Of a stretch of 64,000 nt of DNA, positions 42,809 through 50,382 are shown piece after piece. Within the stretch, counting starts at the first letter, position 1. The number at the start of each line of letters is the position of its first letter. The notes beneath the pieces are model-generated. The model was given only the letters and a program-made list of their open reading frames with translations, was not told the DNA's origin and searched no databases. Position numbers and translations under genes: made by a program. Origin of the DNA: Subtercola boreus (lineage in GTDB: Bacteria; Actinomycetota; Actinomycetes; Actinomycetales; Microbacteriaceae); contig NZ_NBXA01000001.1 in assembly GCF_003399625.1 (NCBI RefSeq), positions 1 through 64,000 of the forward strand. Reading direction: 5' to 3'.

Positions 42809-44356
42809 TCAGTTCGAACTCGGCACCGGCTTCGGAGTCGAACTGCCCGGGAAGCAACTCGCTCCCTTGGCGTCTGCGCTCCATCCCGCCAGTCGGTCGC
42901 ACTTGAGCGTCGGAGTCTGGCCGCCCGGCTGCGGCATCTCGACGTGCACGTCGGGCAGACGGTAGTTGATGCCTTGATCACGGGCGAAGATCAGAACGTC
43001 ACCGTCCGCGACGATCATCGGCACCTGGTACTCCACCCACGTGATCTCCCGGGGTCCGACAGGTACGGGGATGGTCTCCTTGATATCTGTCTTCTGCTGA
43101 TACTCGAACCCGTAGCTCTGTTTGACGGTGAATGCGAACTTCTGGCCGATGAACGACTGCTCGGCCGATGCAGTGACCTCCGTCGCGTACTTGTGCGTCG
43201 TCTGCACCGACGTCTCCACCTCTACCTTCCTCTCCCATACGGGCTTGTCGGTATCGTTGGCGGCCTGCCACTTCCGGTCGTCGCCCACGGTCTTCATGAA
43301 CTTCTTGGCGTCGGTGAGGTTGACATTGCAGTCGCCGTTGTCGCTCGAACAGTACTTCCGAACCAGATCGGCCGCCGTTGCCGGGTTGTCGACCGTCGTG
43401 ACCTCCCGCTTGTCGACGAGCAACTTTGTATCATAGGTACCCCCGTCACCGTTCACGGGGTGCTCGGACTGGATAGTGCACTGATAAGGGGTCGTCAGCT
43501 GTCGGTCGAGAGAGTCCAACGGGACGTTGTTCTTGCCGGGCAGTTGGTCGGTGATGAAACACGCGGCGCCGTGGTGCCAGGCGACTGCGCGAAGCGTCTG
43601 CGACCATCCGATGACCCAGTAAGAGGTCTCTCGACCCTCGTCCAGTATCCGGTAGCTGAAGCGAACGCGCGCAAGATCTCCGCCCTCGACCGGCTTGTCG
43701 CCCTCCCGCATGACGACGGCGAAGTCCGCGCCCGAGTCTCGGCCGACTTCCCTGCTGCCGGCCACCAGATAGGGGAGATTGTTACCGTCGTAGGTGCCGT
43801 CTTTCAGTGTCACCGGTCCGCTCGTGCGTATGCTGCCGGATGCTTCGGCGAAGCGGTTCTGTGAAACCTTGAAGGTGATCTTCGTATTCAAGCCAGCCTG
43901 GGTGACCTCGGCTGCACAGTTCCATTGCGTCGCGTCCGTTGTGCCTGCCCAACCGGGATAGCCCTTGTGAACGTTGCAGAATGCGCGCCATCCTTCCGTC
44001 CCCCCAGGGGTCACGCTGTAGGTGACGGTCGGGGTCAGCCAGTATCCCGTCGTCTTCCCGAGCATGCCCAGCTGATAAGCCACGCTCCGGTACGGACTCC
44101 CGCTCTGAGAAGCGACGCCGGAGAGTTGAAAGACCTCCGAGACCCCCTCGACGGTCGTCTTCAATGCGGTCGAGCTGCCCACGACTCCGTTGTAGTCCTG
44201 TCCATCGGACAGGGTCGTTCGATCCGCGGCGATGAACACCGTGGCCTTCACGTTCTGGCCTGCCGCGACGGCGGCATCGATCGGTCCGACGAAGCCGGAG
44301 AGGACGATGGCCACGATGGCTGCGGCGGCTGCAGCGAGTTTGGCGTGCGTGGTCAT
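42809..44356 (-). CDS. Secreted protein with aerolysin/ETX-MTX2-like segment (unknown function)
   Basis: A 515-residue exported protein (signal peptide about 1-32, AVAAG cleavage site) that I do not recognise as a known family. Eight cysteines (127, 147, 266, 293, 336, 343, 486, 501) suggest disulfides. The stretch about 374-448 alternates polar and hydrophobic residues (WERKVEVETSVQTTHKYATE, SFIGQKFAFTVKQSYGFEYQ) and ends in IPVPVGPREITWVEYQVP, the layout of the insertion loop and the following strand in aerolysin/ETX-MTX2 beta-pore-forming proteins. This assignment is from pattern reading only. The start ATG 44356 has AGAAGG 7 nt upstream. The gene lies 52 bp after another exported protein, in one transcription unit. 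Confidence 0.7.
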   Translation of the reverse strand: MTTHAKLAAAAAAIVAIVLSGFVGPIDAAVAAGQNVKATVFIAADRTTLSDGQDYNGVVGSSTALKTTVEGVSEVFQLSGVASQSGSPYRSVAYQLGMLGKTTGYWLTPTVTYSVTPGGTEGWRAFCNVHKGYPGWAGTTDATQWNCAAEVTQAGLNTKITFKVSQNRFAEASGSIRTSGPVTLKDGTYDGNNLPYLVAGSREVGRDSGADFAVVMREGDKPVEGGDLARVRFSYRILDEGRETSYWVIGWSQTLRAVAWHHGAACFITDQLPGKNNVPLDSLDRQLTTPYQCTIQSEHPVNGDGGTYDTKLLVDKREVTTVDNPATAADLVRKYCSSDNGDCNVNLTDAKKFMKTVGDDRKWQAANDTDKPVWERKVEVETSVQTTHKYATEVTASAEQSFIGQKFAFTVKQSYGFEYQQKTDIKETIPVPVGPREITWVEYQVPMIVADGDVLIFARDQGINYRLPDVHVEMPQPGGQTPTLKCDRLAGWSADAKGASCFPGSSTPKPVPSSN

Positions 44357-44408
44357 TGTTGTACCTTCTCGTGTGATGCCCGCGGGTCGCGGGACCTGAT
44401 GGAAGAAA

Positions 44409-45131
44409 TCAAGAGCAGGAGTCTGCCGGAAGAGCGAAAGTGACGGTCCAGTCGCCCGGGTCGAAGCCGTCGAGGCGCTGGTCGTCGTCGACGATCGGGG
44501 TCACCACCGCCGTGACGGGCTCCTTCTCGAGGATGACGTTGTAGCGCTCCCCGGGATACATCACGACGGGAGTGCCGCCGTCGGCGCTGACTTCGAACCG
44601 CACCCCGTCGCCCGCCCCTTCGACGAGCAGCGTCCCGTCGAGGCCTGGGTCGTCGGCTGCGCAATCCGGCTGAGTGGCGGTCAGTTCGCCGACGGACACG
44701 GGCACGCGGCAGTCCTTGCCCTGAACGGTGACTTCGGACGTGGTCGAACGACTCTCGTCGAACTCCCACCCGACTGTCGCGGTGAGGCCGGCTGTGCCGG
44801 TTCCGGCGAGCACTTGCGTGAACGTCACGGTGCCTGGCCCGCCGGGGCCGGCTGCCGGGATCTCGGTCCCCGAGGGTGATTGCGAGATTCCGACCGGTTC
44901 AGTGCCGTCGAAGCCGAGGAGTGTCGCAGGATGACTGCTCCGGTTCTCCAACGTCCAGGTGATGGTCGACGTGGTGGTGTCGGTGCTCTCACAGGCGGCC
45001 GATCCAGTGAGCGCCATTGACCCGACAGCCGGATCGGCGGTCGCCGTGCTGAGCGCGGCCGCGGTCGCGACGCCGGCGACCACGAGCACAATTCCGGCAC
45101 CCACGGCGAACCAGACTCTTTTGTCGACCAT
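44409..45131 (-). CDS. Exported Ig-like protein, partner of the aerolysin-like gene
   Basis: A 240-residue protein with an N-terminal signal anchor (VWFAVGAGIVLVVAGVATAAA, about 6-26) and two Ig-like/beta-sandwich halves: TSTITWTLENRSSHPATLLGF and VRFEVSADGGTPVVMYPGERYNVILEK. Cysteines at about 47, 142, 157 and 239. The halves resemble cell-wall-anchored beta-sandwich domains of actinobacteria, but no LPXTG sorting signal is present. The start ATG 45131 has GAGG 7 nt upstream. It could be a surface-bound partner of the aerolysin-like protein (inference from operon). Confidence 0.65.
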   Translation of the reverse strand: MVDKRVWFAVGAGIVLVVAGVATAAALSTATADPAVGSMALTGSAACESTDTTTSTITWTLENRSSHPATLLGFDGTEPVGISQSPSGTEIPAAGPGGPGTVTFTQVLAGTGTAGLTATVGWEFDESRSTTSEVTVQGKDCRVPVSVGELTATQPDCAADDPGLDGTLLVEGAGDGVRFEVSADGGTPVVMYPGERYNVILEKEPVTAVVTPIVDDDQRLDGFDPGDWTVTFALPADSCS

Positions 45132-45166
45132 GTCAAGACCTCGTTGGATGCGCACGCGAATAAGGG

Positions 45167-45248
45167 CGGCTCAGAACTGAGCCGATTCCAGTCTGCGTAA
45201 GCGCCTTCGGCACCACCATGGACCTAGGTCGCCATTCGACCCCTCGAA
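45167..45248. promoter_or_regulatory. Palindrome-rich promoter region of the secreted two-gene unit
   Basis: Three perfect dyads in 82 bp: CGGCTCAG-AA-CTGAGCCG (45167-45184), GACCTAGGTC (45221-45230) and TTCGA-CCCC-TCGAA (45235-45248). GACCTAGG recurs near 45340, and GGACACGT occurs twice near 45290-45320. The first could be an attenuator hairpin, the others operators; no regulator is adjacent. Confidence 0.45.
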
Positions 45249-45345
45249 GGCAACCACCTCTCGAAATGCCCGTACGGACGTTTCAAGGACACGTCCCCCA
45301 CGACAGGGACACGTTGGAGAAATCTACGACCACGCAGGGATCGAC

Positions 45346-46722
45346 CTAGGCGTGCGGCATGTCCGCGAAGCGCGAGAAGTGCCCGTGGAAGCCGACGGTG
45401 ACGGTGGCCGTCGGGCCGTTGCGGTGCTTGGCGACGATGAGGTCGGCCTCGCCGGCCCGCGGGTTGTCCTTCTCGTAGGCGCTCTCACGGTGCAGCAGGA
45501 TGACCATGTCGGCGTCCTGCTCGAGGGAGCCCGACTCGCGGAGGTCGGAGAGGGCCGGCTTCTTGTCGGCGCGCTGCTCGGGGCCACGGTTCAGCTGGGA
45601 GAGCGCGATGACGGGAACCTGGAGCTCCTTCGCCATCAGCTTCAGGGCCCGGGAGAACTCACTGACCTCCTGCTGCCGGGATTCGACGCGCTTTCCCGAC
45701 GTCATCAGCTGCAGGTAGTCGATGATGACCATCTTCAGGCCCACCCGCTGCTTCAGCCGCCGGCACTTCGCGCGGATCTCGACGAGCGTCATGTTGGGGC
45801 TGTCGTCAATGTAGAGCGGCGAATCGTTGATGCGGCCCCGGGTGGCGGCGATCTTGGTCCAGTCGTTGCTCTCGACGGTTCCCTTCCTCATGTTCTGCAG
45901 GGGAATGGATGATTCGGCGGAGAGCAGTCGCATGGCGATCTCACTCCGCCCCATCTCGAGCGAGAAGAAGATCGAGGGCATGTCGTGCTTGATGGATGCC
46001 GCGCGTGCGAAGTCGAGAGCGAGGGTCGACTTACCGAGCGCGGGGCGCGCAGCGACGATGATGAGCTGACCCGGGTGGAGGCCATTGGTCAGCATGTCGA
46101 GTTCGGCGAAGCCGGTGGGAACGCCGGTCATCTGGCCCTCGCGGCCCTTCGCCGCCTCGATCTCGTCGATGGCCGCGCTCACGGCGGTCGTCAGAGGCAC
46201 GTAGTCCTCGGTCTCCGTGTTGCCGTTGACGGCATAGATCTCGGCCTGGGCGTTGTTCACCAGGTCCATCACCTCGCCCTCGCTGGCGTAGCCCATCTGC
46301 ACGATGCGCGTACCGGCCTCCACGAGGCGCCGGAGGATGGCCTTCTCCGCCACGATCGACGCGTAGTACCCGGCGTTCGCTGCGGTCGGCACCAGGCTCG
46401 TGAGCGTGTGCAGGTACTCGGCTCCACCGGCCCGTGTGAGGTCGCCGGACTTCGTGAGCTCGTCGGTCACCGCGATGACGTCGGTCGGCTCGCCGTGCGA
46501 GTACAGGTTCAGGATCGCGTCGAACACGAACTCGTGCTTGGGGATGTAGAAGTCTGCGCCGCGCACGACCTCGACGACGTCGGCCACAGCGTCTTTGCTG
46601 AGCAGCATTCCGCCGAGGGCACTCTGCTCTGCCAGCAGGTCATGCGGGGGAGTGCGTTCGTGGCCCCGGGTCTCGCCGATCGACCTCGTGTCGCCTGTCA
46701 GGCCGAGATGCGCTATCGACAC
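45346..46722 (-). CDS. dnaB: Replicative DNA helicase DnaB
   Basis: A 458-residue DnaB with the N-terminal primase-interaction domain (PPHDLLAEQSALGGMLL), Walker A ARPALGKST (about 230-238), Walker B MVIIDYLQLM and the arginine-finger region near the C terminus. No intein is present. The start GTG 46722 is chosen for its AGAGGAG Shine-Dalgarno sequence; it leaves an N terminus SIAHLGLTG. It follows the rpsF-ssb-rpsR-rplI operon after a terminator and a DnaA-box cluster. Confidence 0.95.
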   Translation of the reverse strand: MSIAHLGLTGDTRSIGETRGHERTPPHDLLAEQSALGGMLLSKDAVADVVEVVRGADFYIPKHEFVFDAILNLYSHGEPTDVIAVTDELTKSGDLTRAGGAEYLHTLTSLVPTAANAGYYASIVAEKAILRRLVEAGTRIVQMGYASEGEVMDLVNNAQAEIYAVNGNTETEDYVPLTTAVSAAIDEIEAAKGREGQMTGVPTGFAELDMLTNGLHPGQLIIVAARPALGKSTLALDFARAASIKHDMPSIFFSLEMGRSEIAMRLLSAESSIPLQNMRKGTVESNDWTKIAATRGRINDSPLYIDDSPNMTLVEIRAKCRRLKQRVGLKMVIIDYLQLMTSGKRVESRQQEVSEFSRALKLMAKELQVPVIALSQLNRGPEQRADKKPALSDLRESGSLEQDADMVILLHRESAYEKDNPRAGEADLIVAKHRNGPTATVTVGFHGHFSRFADMPHA

Positions 46723-47102
46723 CCGAACTCCTCTTCTCGTGATCCCAGGCTTACCGCCACCGTCTGACATCCGGGCGAAGTGACACGCGAGCGATGCTGG
46801 CTAAGACTAGGAACCGCGTGTCGCGGTGCACAAATCGGGCTGTGTATAACTCTGTGGAAATACACCGGTAAACGCGGCGAGTCTTGTGCACAACATGTGG
46901 AATCAGTTGTGTACAAAAAAGAATCTTTGGCGGTGAAACAGCACTTGATCAGGGTTTTAGATTTCCCACAGCCTGTGGACTGATCAATGTTTGAATGCGG
47001 AGTTGAATGTTGGTAACCCGACACGCCCTGTGTACAAAACACTTGACAAAAACGACGAAGGAGGGGAGCGCCCGAAAGCGCTCCCCTCCTTCGGGTCACA
47101 GA
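46723..47102. other. DnaA-box-like cluster between dnaB and rplI
   Basis: A 380-bp gene-free, AT-richer stretch with several 9-mers related to the DnaA box TTATNCACA: TGTGTATAA at 46840 (perfect on the minus strand), TGTGGAAAT 46852, palindromes TTGTGCACAA 46884 and TTGTGTACAA 46907, TTTCCCACA 46962 with TGTGGACTG 46974, and TGTGTACAA 47029. The origin proper is expected beyond 64000. The cluster could titrate DnaA or regulate dnaB. Confidence 0.6.
47057..47092 (-). terminator. Rho-independent terminator of the rpsF-ssb-rpsR-rplI operon
   Basis: A perfect 15-bp stem (GAAGGAGGGGAGCGC / GCGCTCCCCTCCTTC) with a 6-nt loop, 11 bp past the rplI stop; on the minus strand it is followed by GTCGTTTTTG. 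Confidence 0.9.
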
Positions 47103-47555
47103 CTATTTTGCGGCTACGACCTGGATGGTGATGGTCGCGCTGAGGTCGTCACGGAGGCGAATGGACGCCTCGTGAGTACCCGTCGACTTGATCGGCGTGG
47201 TGATCTCCACCTTGCGACGATCGATCGATCCGAAGCCCGCAGCAGCGACCGCGTCAGCGATCGCGCTCGGCTTGACGGAACCGAACAGGCGTCCTTCTTT
47301 GCCCGCCTTGATGGCGAGCTTGACGACGTTGTTCTCGAGAACCTGCTTGAGGTGCTGGGCCTCTTCGATCGTTGCGAGTTCGCGGGCGGTACGGGCAGCC
47401 TTGATCGATTCGATCTGCTTCTCGCCACCGCGGCTCCACGTCACCGCGAAGCCCTGGGGGATCAGGTAGTTGCGTGCGAAGCCGTTCTTGACCTCGACGA
47501 CATCACCTGCGGAACCGAGGCCGGAGACCTCGTGCGTGAGAATGAGTTTCGACAT
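47103..47555 (-). CDS. rplI: 50S ribosomal protein L9
   Basis: A 150-residue L9 with the N-terminal RNA-binding domain ([31 protein letters not shown]), a long connecting helix and the C-terminal domain ([16 protein letters not shown]). It is the last gene of the rpsF operon, directly followed by the terminator. Confidence 0.97.
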   Translation of the reverse strand: MSKLILTHEVSGLGSAGDVVEVKNGFARNYLIPQGFAVTWSRGGEKQIESIKAARTARELATIEEAQHLKQVLENNVVKLAIKAGKEGRLFGSVKPSAIADAVAAAGFGSIDRRKVEITTPIKSTGTHEASIRLRDDLSATITIQVVAAK

Positions 47556-47564
47556 TGTGAGTTC

Positions 47565-47828
47565 CTACCTGCCCGAGCCGGCGTAGGGCAGCAGGGCCAT
47601 CTCGCGGGCGTTCTTGACTGCACGGGCGATGAGACGCTGCTCCTGCACGGAGACGCCGGTGATGCGACGAGCACGGATCTTTCCGCGCTCGGAGATGAAC
47701 TTGCGGAGGGTGTTGACGTCTTTGTAGTCAATGACGCCGACGCGGATCGACTTCGCGGGGGCGGCATTCTTGCCGTCTTTCCCCTTGCGGATCGGCTTGC
47801 GGCGGTCGCCGCTGCTCTTTCCAGCCAT
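47565..47828 (-). CDS. rpsR: 30S ribosomal protein S18
   Basis: An 87-residue S18 ([52 protein letters not shown]) without cysteine, so zinc-free. It forms a heterodimer with S6 in the platform of the 30S subunit; the S6:S18 dimer may also bind the operon leader. An N-terminal 25-residue basic extension is present. Confidence 0.97.
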   Translation of the reverse strand: MAGKSSGDRRKPIRKGKDGKNAAPAKSIRVGVIDYKDVNTLRKFISERGKIRARRITGVSVQEQRLIARAVKNAREMALLPYAGSGR

Positions 47829-47858
47829 GGTTGTTCTGCTTTCTGAAAAAGGTGAAGT

Positions 47859-48380
47859 TTAGAAGGGGGTCTCGTCGCTGAAGCTGCCCGGAGTGTTCCA
47901 GACATCAGCGCCGCCACCGGAGGTAGCCGTTGCGGGCGCGCTTGCGGCCCACGGCTCGTCGCCGCCACTGGCAACCTGGCCACGACCGCCGCCACCGCCA
48001 CCGGCAGAGCCGGAGGATGAGGCGCGGGTGACCTGGGCCGTCGCATAACGGAGGCTGGGACCGATCTCGTCGACCTCGAGCTCGATGGAGGTGCGCTTTT
48101 CGCCCTCTTTCGTCTCGTAGGAACGCTGGCGCAGGCGACCGGTCGCAACGACGCGGGAGCCCTTCGTCAGTGATCCGGCCACGTGCTCAGCGAATTCACG
48201 CCAGACACTTGCACGAAGGAACAGTGCTTCGCCGTCTTTCCAGTCGTTCGACGCACGATCGAACGTGCGCGGCGTGGAAGCGATGGTGAAGTTGGCAACC
48301 GCCAGCCCGTTCTGCGTGTAACGCAGCTCGGGATCTCCGGTGAGGTTGCCGACCACGGTGATGACGGTTTCGCCAGCCAT
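47859..48380 (-). CDS. ssb: Single-stranded DNA-binding protein
   Basis: A 173-residue SSB: OB fold ([40 protein letters not shown]), Gly-rich linker (GGGGGGRGQ, about 127-140) and the acidic protein-interaction tip DETPF. It lies between rpsF and rpsR as usual. Confidence 0.97.
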   Translation of the reverse strand: MAGETVITVVGNLTGDPELRYTQNGLAVANFTIASTPRTFDRASNDWKDGEALFLRASVWREFAEHVAGSLTKGSRVVATGRLRQRSYETKEGEKRTSIELEVDEIGPSLRYATAQVTRASSSGSAGGGGGGRGQVASGGDEPWAASAPATATSGGGADVWNTPGSFSDETPF

Positions 48381-48386
48381 GGTCGA

Positions 48387-48947
48387 CTACTCGGCGGGTG
48401 CAGCGGCAGGCGCGGCGGGAGCAGCAGCTGCCGGAGCGGCATCAGCAGCAGGCGCAGCGTCAGCAGCAGGCTTCGACGCAGCCTTGACCGCAGCAGCGGC
48501 ACGAGCCGCGGGTGCAGCAGGAGCCGACTTGCCGGCGGCCTGGGACGACGAGGAGGGAGCCGACGAAGACGACGGAGCCGAAGAGGACTTCGGGTTCGCG
48601 GCAGCGCGGGCAGCCTTGGCTTCGGCGAGCTTCGCAGCCTCGGCGACCTGGGCGATGGCCTCTTCGGCACGCAGCACCTTGGTGCGCATGACGGCTTCGG
48701 AGAGCTTCAGCTGGCGGTCGAGCTCCTTGGTGGAGTCGGCCGTTGCCGTGAGCTTCACGACGGCGTAGATGCCTTCGGTCTTCTTGTTGATCTCGTAAGC
48801 CAGGCGACGGCGTCCCCAGATGTCGACGTTGTCGACGGTGCCGCCATCCTTGCGGATGACGTTCAGGAACTTGTCGAGGCTCGGAGCCACGGTGCGCTCA
48901 TCGATTTCTGGATCGAGGATGACCATGAGTTCGTATTTGTGCGTCAC
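48387..48947 (-). CDS. rpsF: 30S ribosomal protein S6 with Ala-rich C-terminal extension
   Basis: A 186-residue S6. The ribosomal core is residues 1-100 ([53 protein letters not shown]). An extra ~85 residues of Ala, Ser, Pro and Lys ([20 protein letters not shown], then [14 protein letters not shown]) form a low-complexity tail; S6 tails with glutamates occur in other bacteria but this length is unusual. The start GTG 48947 has AAAGGAGGT 7 nt upstream; that site is part of a predicted regulatory leader. Confidence 0.95.
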   Translation of the reverse strand: MTHKYELMVILDPEIDERTVAPSLDKFLNVIRKDGGTVDNVDIWGRRRLAYEINKKTEGIYAVVKLTATADSTKELDRQLKLSEAVMRTKVLRAEEAIAQVAEAAKLAEAKAARAAANPKSSSAPSSSSAPSSSSQAAGKSAPAAPAARAAAAVKAASKPAADAAPAADAAPAAAAPAAPAAAPAE

Positions 48948-48954
48948 TAACCCA

Positions 48955-49063
48955 CCTCCTTTGGACTAGATCGGTCACAGACGTTCTGTGACAGGAGGGT
49001 GTGTGCAGCAGTCATGACCCGCGTGGGAGAACCCCACTGGGTGTAGACAACCTGTAGAGCCTA
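48955..49063 (-). promoter_or_regulatory. rpsF leader: putative S6:S18 autoregulatory element
   Basis: The transcript from the TAGGCT -10 (49063-49058) has a leader of about 105 nt. A perfect hairpin TCACAGA-ACG-TCTGTGA (48991-48975) is followed by CCG and enclosed by CCTCCT (48998-48993), which can pair with AGGAGG (48960-48955) of the Shine-Dalgarno sequence. A hairpin with CCG on its 3' side is the S6:S18-binding motif described for rpsF leaders. Confidence 0.55.
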
Positions 49064-49107
49064 CCAGATCTGGTCTTCGATCGGGAGGCGCCACTAGAGT
49101 GACCCTC

Positions 49108-50349
49108 GTGGGTCTCAAACGGGTCGGTCTGGTGTCGTTGCACACCTCTCCTCTCGCGACTCCCGGATCGGGTGATGCCGGCGGGCTGAACGTCTACGTG
49201 GTGGCTCTGGCCGAGCAACTCGCAGCGCTCGGGCTCGAGGTCGAACTCCTCACGCGCGCGGCCAGCCCCGATCATCCGGAGACCGGGTACACCGACGCCG
49301 GAGTGCCGGTGCGGTTCCTTCGGGCAGGCCCTGCCGAGCCCGTGCCGAAAGACGATCTCGCTCGCCACATGAACGCGTTCCGGGATGCCCTGAGGGCTCT
49401 ACCGCAGTTCGATCTCCTGCATTCCCACTACTGGCTGTCGGGCGCCGGCGCCCTGATGGTGGCCGAGGAGCAGGGGATTCCGCACATCCAGAGCCTGCAC
49501 ACCGTCGCCGCCCTCAAGAACGAACACCTGGCGCCCGGAGACCGGCCGGAGCCGAACGAGCGGCTCTGGGCGGAGCAGAGGCTCGTTCAGGACTCGGCAG
49601 CGACGATCGCCTCCACCCTCGAGGAGGCACGCGCGATCGTGCAGGCGTACGACGCAGAGAACGGGCGTGTGAAGATCGTTCCCCCGGGGGTCGACACCGG
49701 ACTGTTCCATCCGGTCAGGCAGGTAGACGGGCCGAGGATCTTCGACTGGCCGGCCCCTGTGGACGAGGAGAAGAGACGCGGCATCCTCGTGCTCGGCCGC
49801 ATCCAGCCGCTGAAGGGCCAGGATCTCGCCATCCGTGCCCTCGCTGAGATACCTGCCGAACGCCGGCCCCTGCTCACCATTGCAGGTGCATCGACACCGG
49901 GTGAGAAGAAGTACGAGAAGTCGCTGCACACTCTCGTCGACGAACTCGGCCTGGCCGATGACGTGGTCTTCGCCGGAACCCAGACCCGGGATGTCGCGGC
50001 CGAGCTCATCAGGCAGTCCGCGCTGCTGCTCATCCCGTCGCACTCGGAGACGTTCGGGCTGGTCGCTCTCGAAGCGGCGGCATCGGGTACCCCCGTCATC
50101 GCCTCCCGCAGCACGGGAACGGGCAGTTCAGTCATCCATCGCTCCACTGGAGTGCTGCTCGGGACCCGCGACCCGGCAGCCTGGGGGCAGGCCATCGACG
50201 AGCTGCTCTCCGACTCCGGGCAGCTCGGCTCGCTCTCGCTCAAGGCGACCCGGCACGCGTCGCAGCACACCTGGAGACTCACCGCCGAGCTCACGCTGAT
50301 GGCCTACCGGGATGCCGTCAGGGAGAACCAGTGGCTCCGGCCCCGATGA
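49108..50349 (+). CDS. mshA: D-inositol-3-phosphate glycosyltransferase (mycothiol synthesis)
   Basis: A 413-residue GT4 enzyme that attaches GlcNAc to inositol-3-phosphate, the first step of mycothiol synthesis. Landmarks: the N-terminal GSGDAGGLNVYVVALAEQLA (about 23-42), HSHYWLSG (about 105-112), the C-terminal KGQDLAIRALAEIP and SHSETFGLVALEAAASGTPVI (E-x7-E motif). The start GTG 49108 is leaderless: TAGAGT at 49095-49100, 7-nt gap; the upstream GTG 49099 falls inside the hexamer. The other msh genes are elsewhere. Confidence 0.85.
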   Translation: MGLKRVGLVSLHTSPLATPGSGDAGGLNVYVVALAEQLAALGLEVELLTRAASPDHPETGYTDAGVPVRFLRAGPAEPVPKDDLARHMNAFRDALRALPQFDLLHSHYWLSGAGALMVAEEQGIPHIQSLHTVAALKNEHLAPGDRPEPNERLWAEQRLVQDSAATIASTLEEARAIVQAYDAENGRVKIVPPGVDTGLFHPVRQVDGPRIFDWPAPVDEEKRRGILVLGRIQPLKGQDLAIRALAEIPAERRPLLTIAGASTPGEKKYEKSLHTLVDELGLADDVVFAGTQTRDVAAELIRQSALLLIPSHSETFGLVALEAAASGTPVIASRSTGTGSSVIHRSTGVLLGTRDPAAWGQAIDELLSDSGQLGSLSLKATRHASQHTWRLTAELTLMAYRDAVRENQWLRPR

Positions 50350-50382
50350 ACTGACGGAGCCGGGCGTCCAGATCGGCCTCGG

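Noticed and set aside
46771-47102. The DnaA-box cluster as the main replication origin
   Set aside because: dnaA-dnaN are not here, and parAB-rsmG-jag place the origin beyond 64000. It is kept as a secondary DnaA-binding locus instead.
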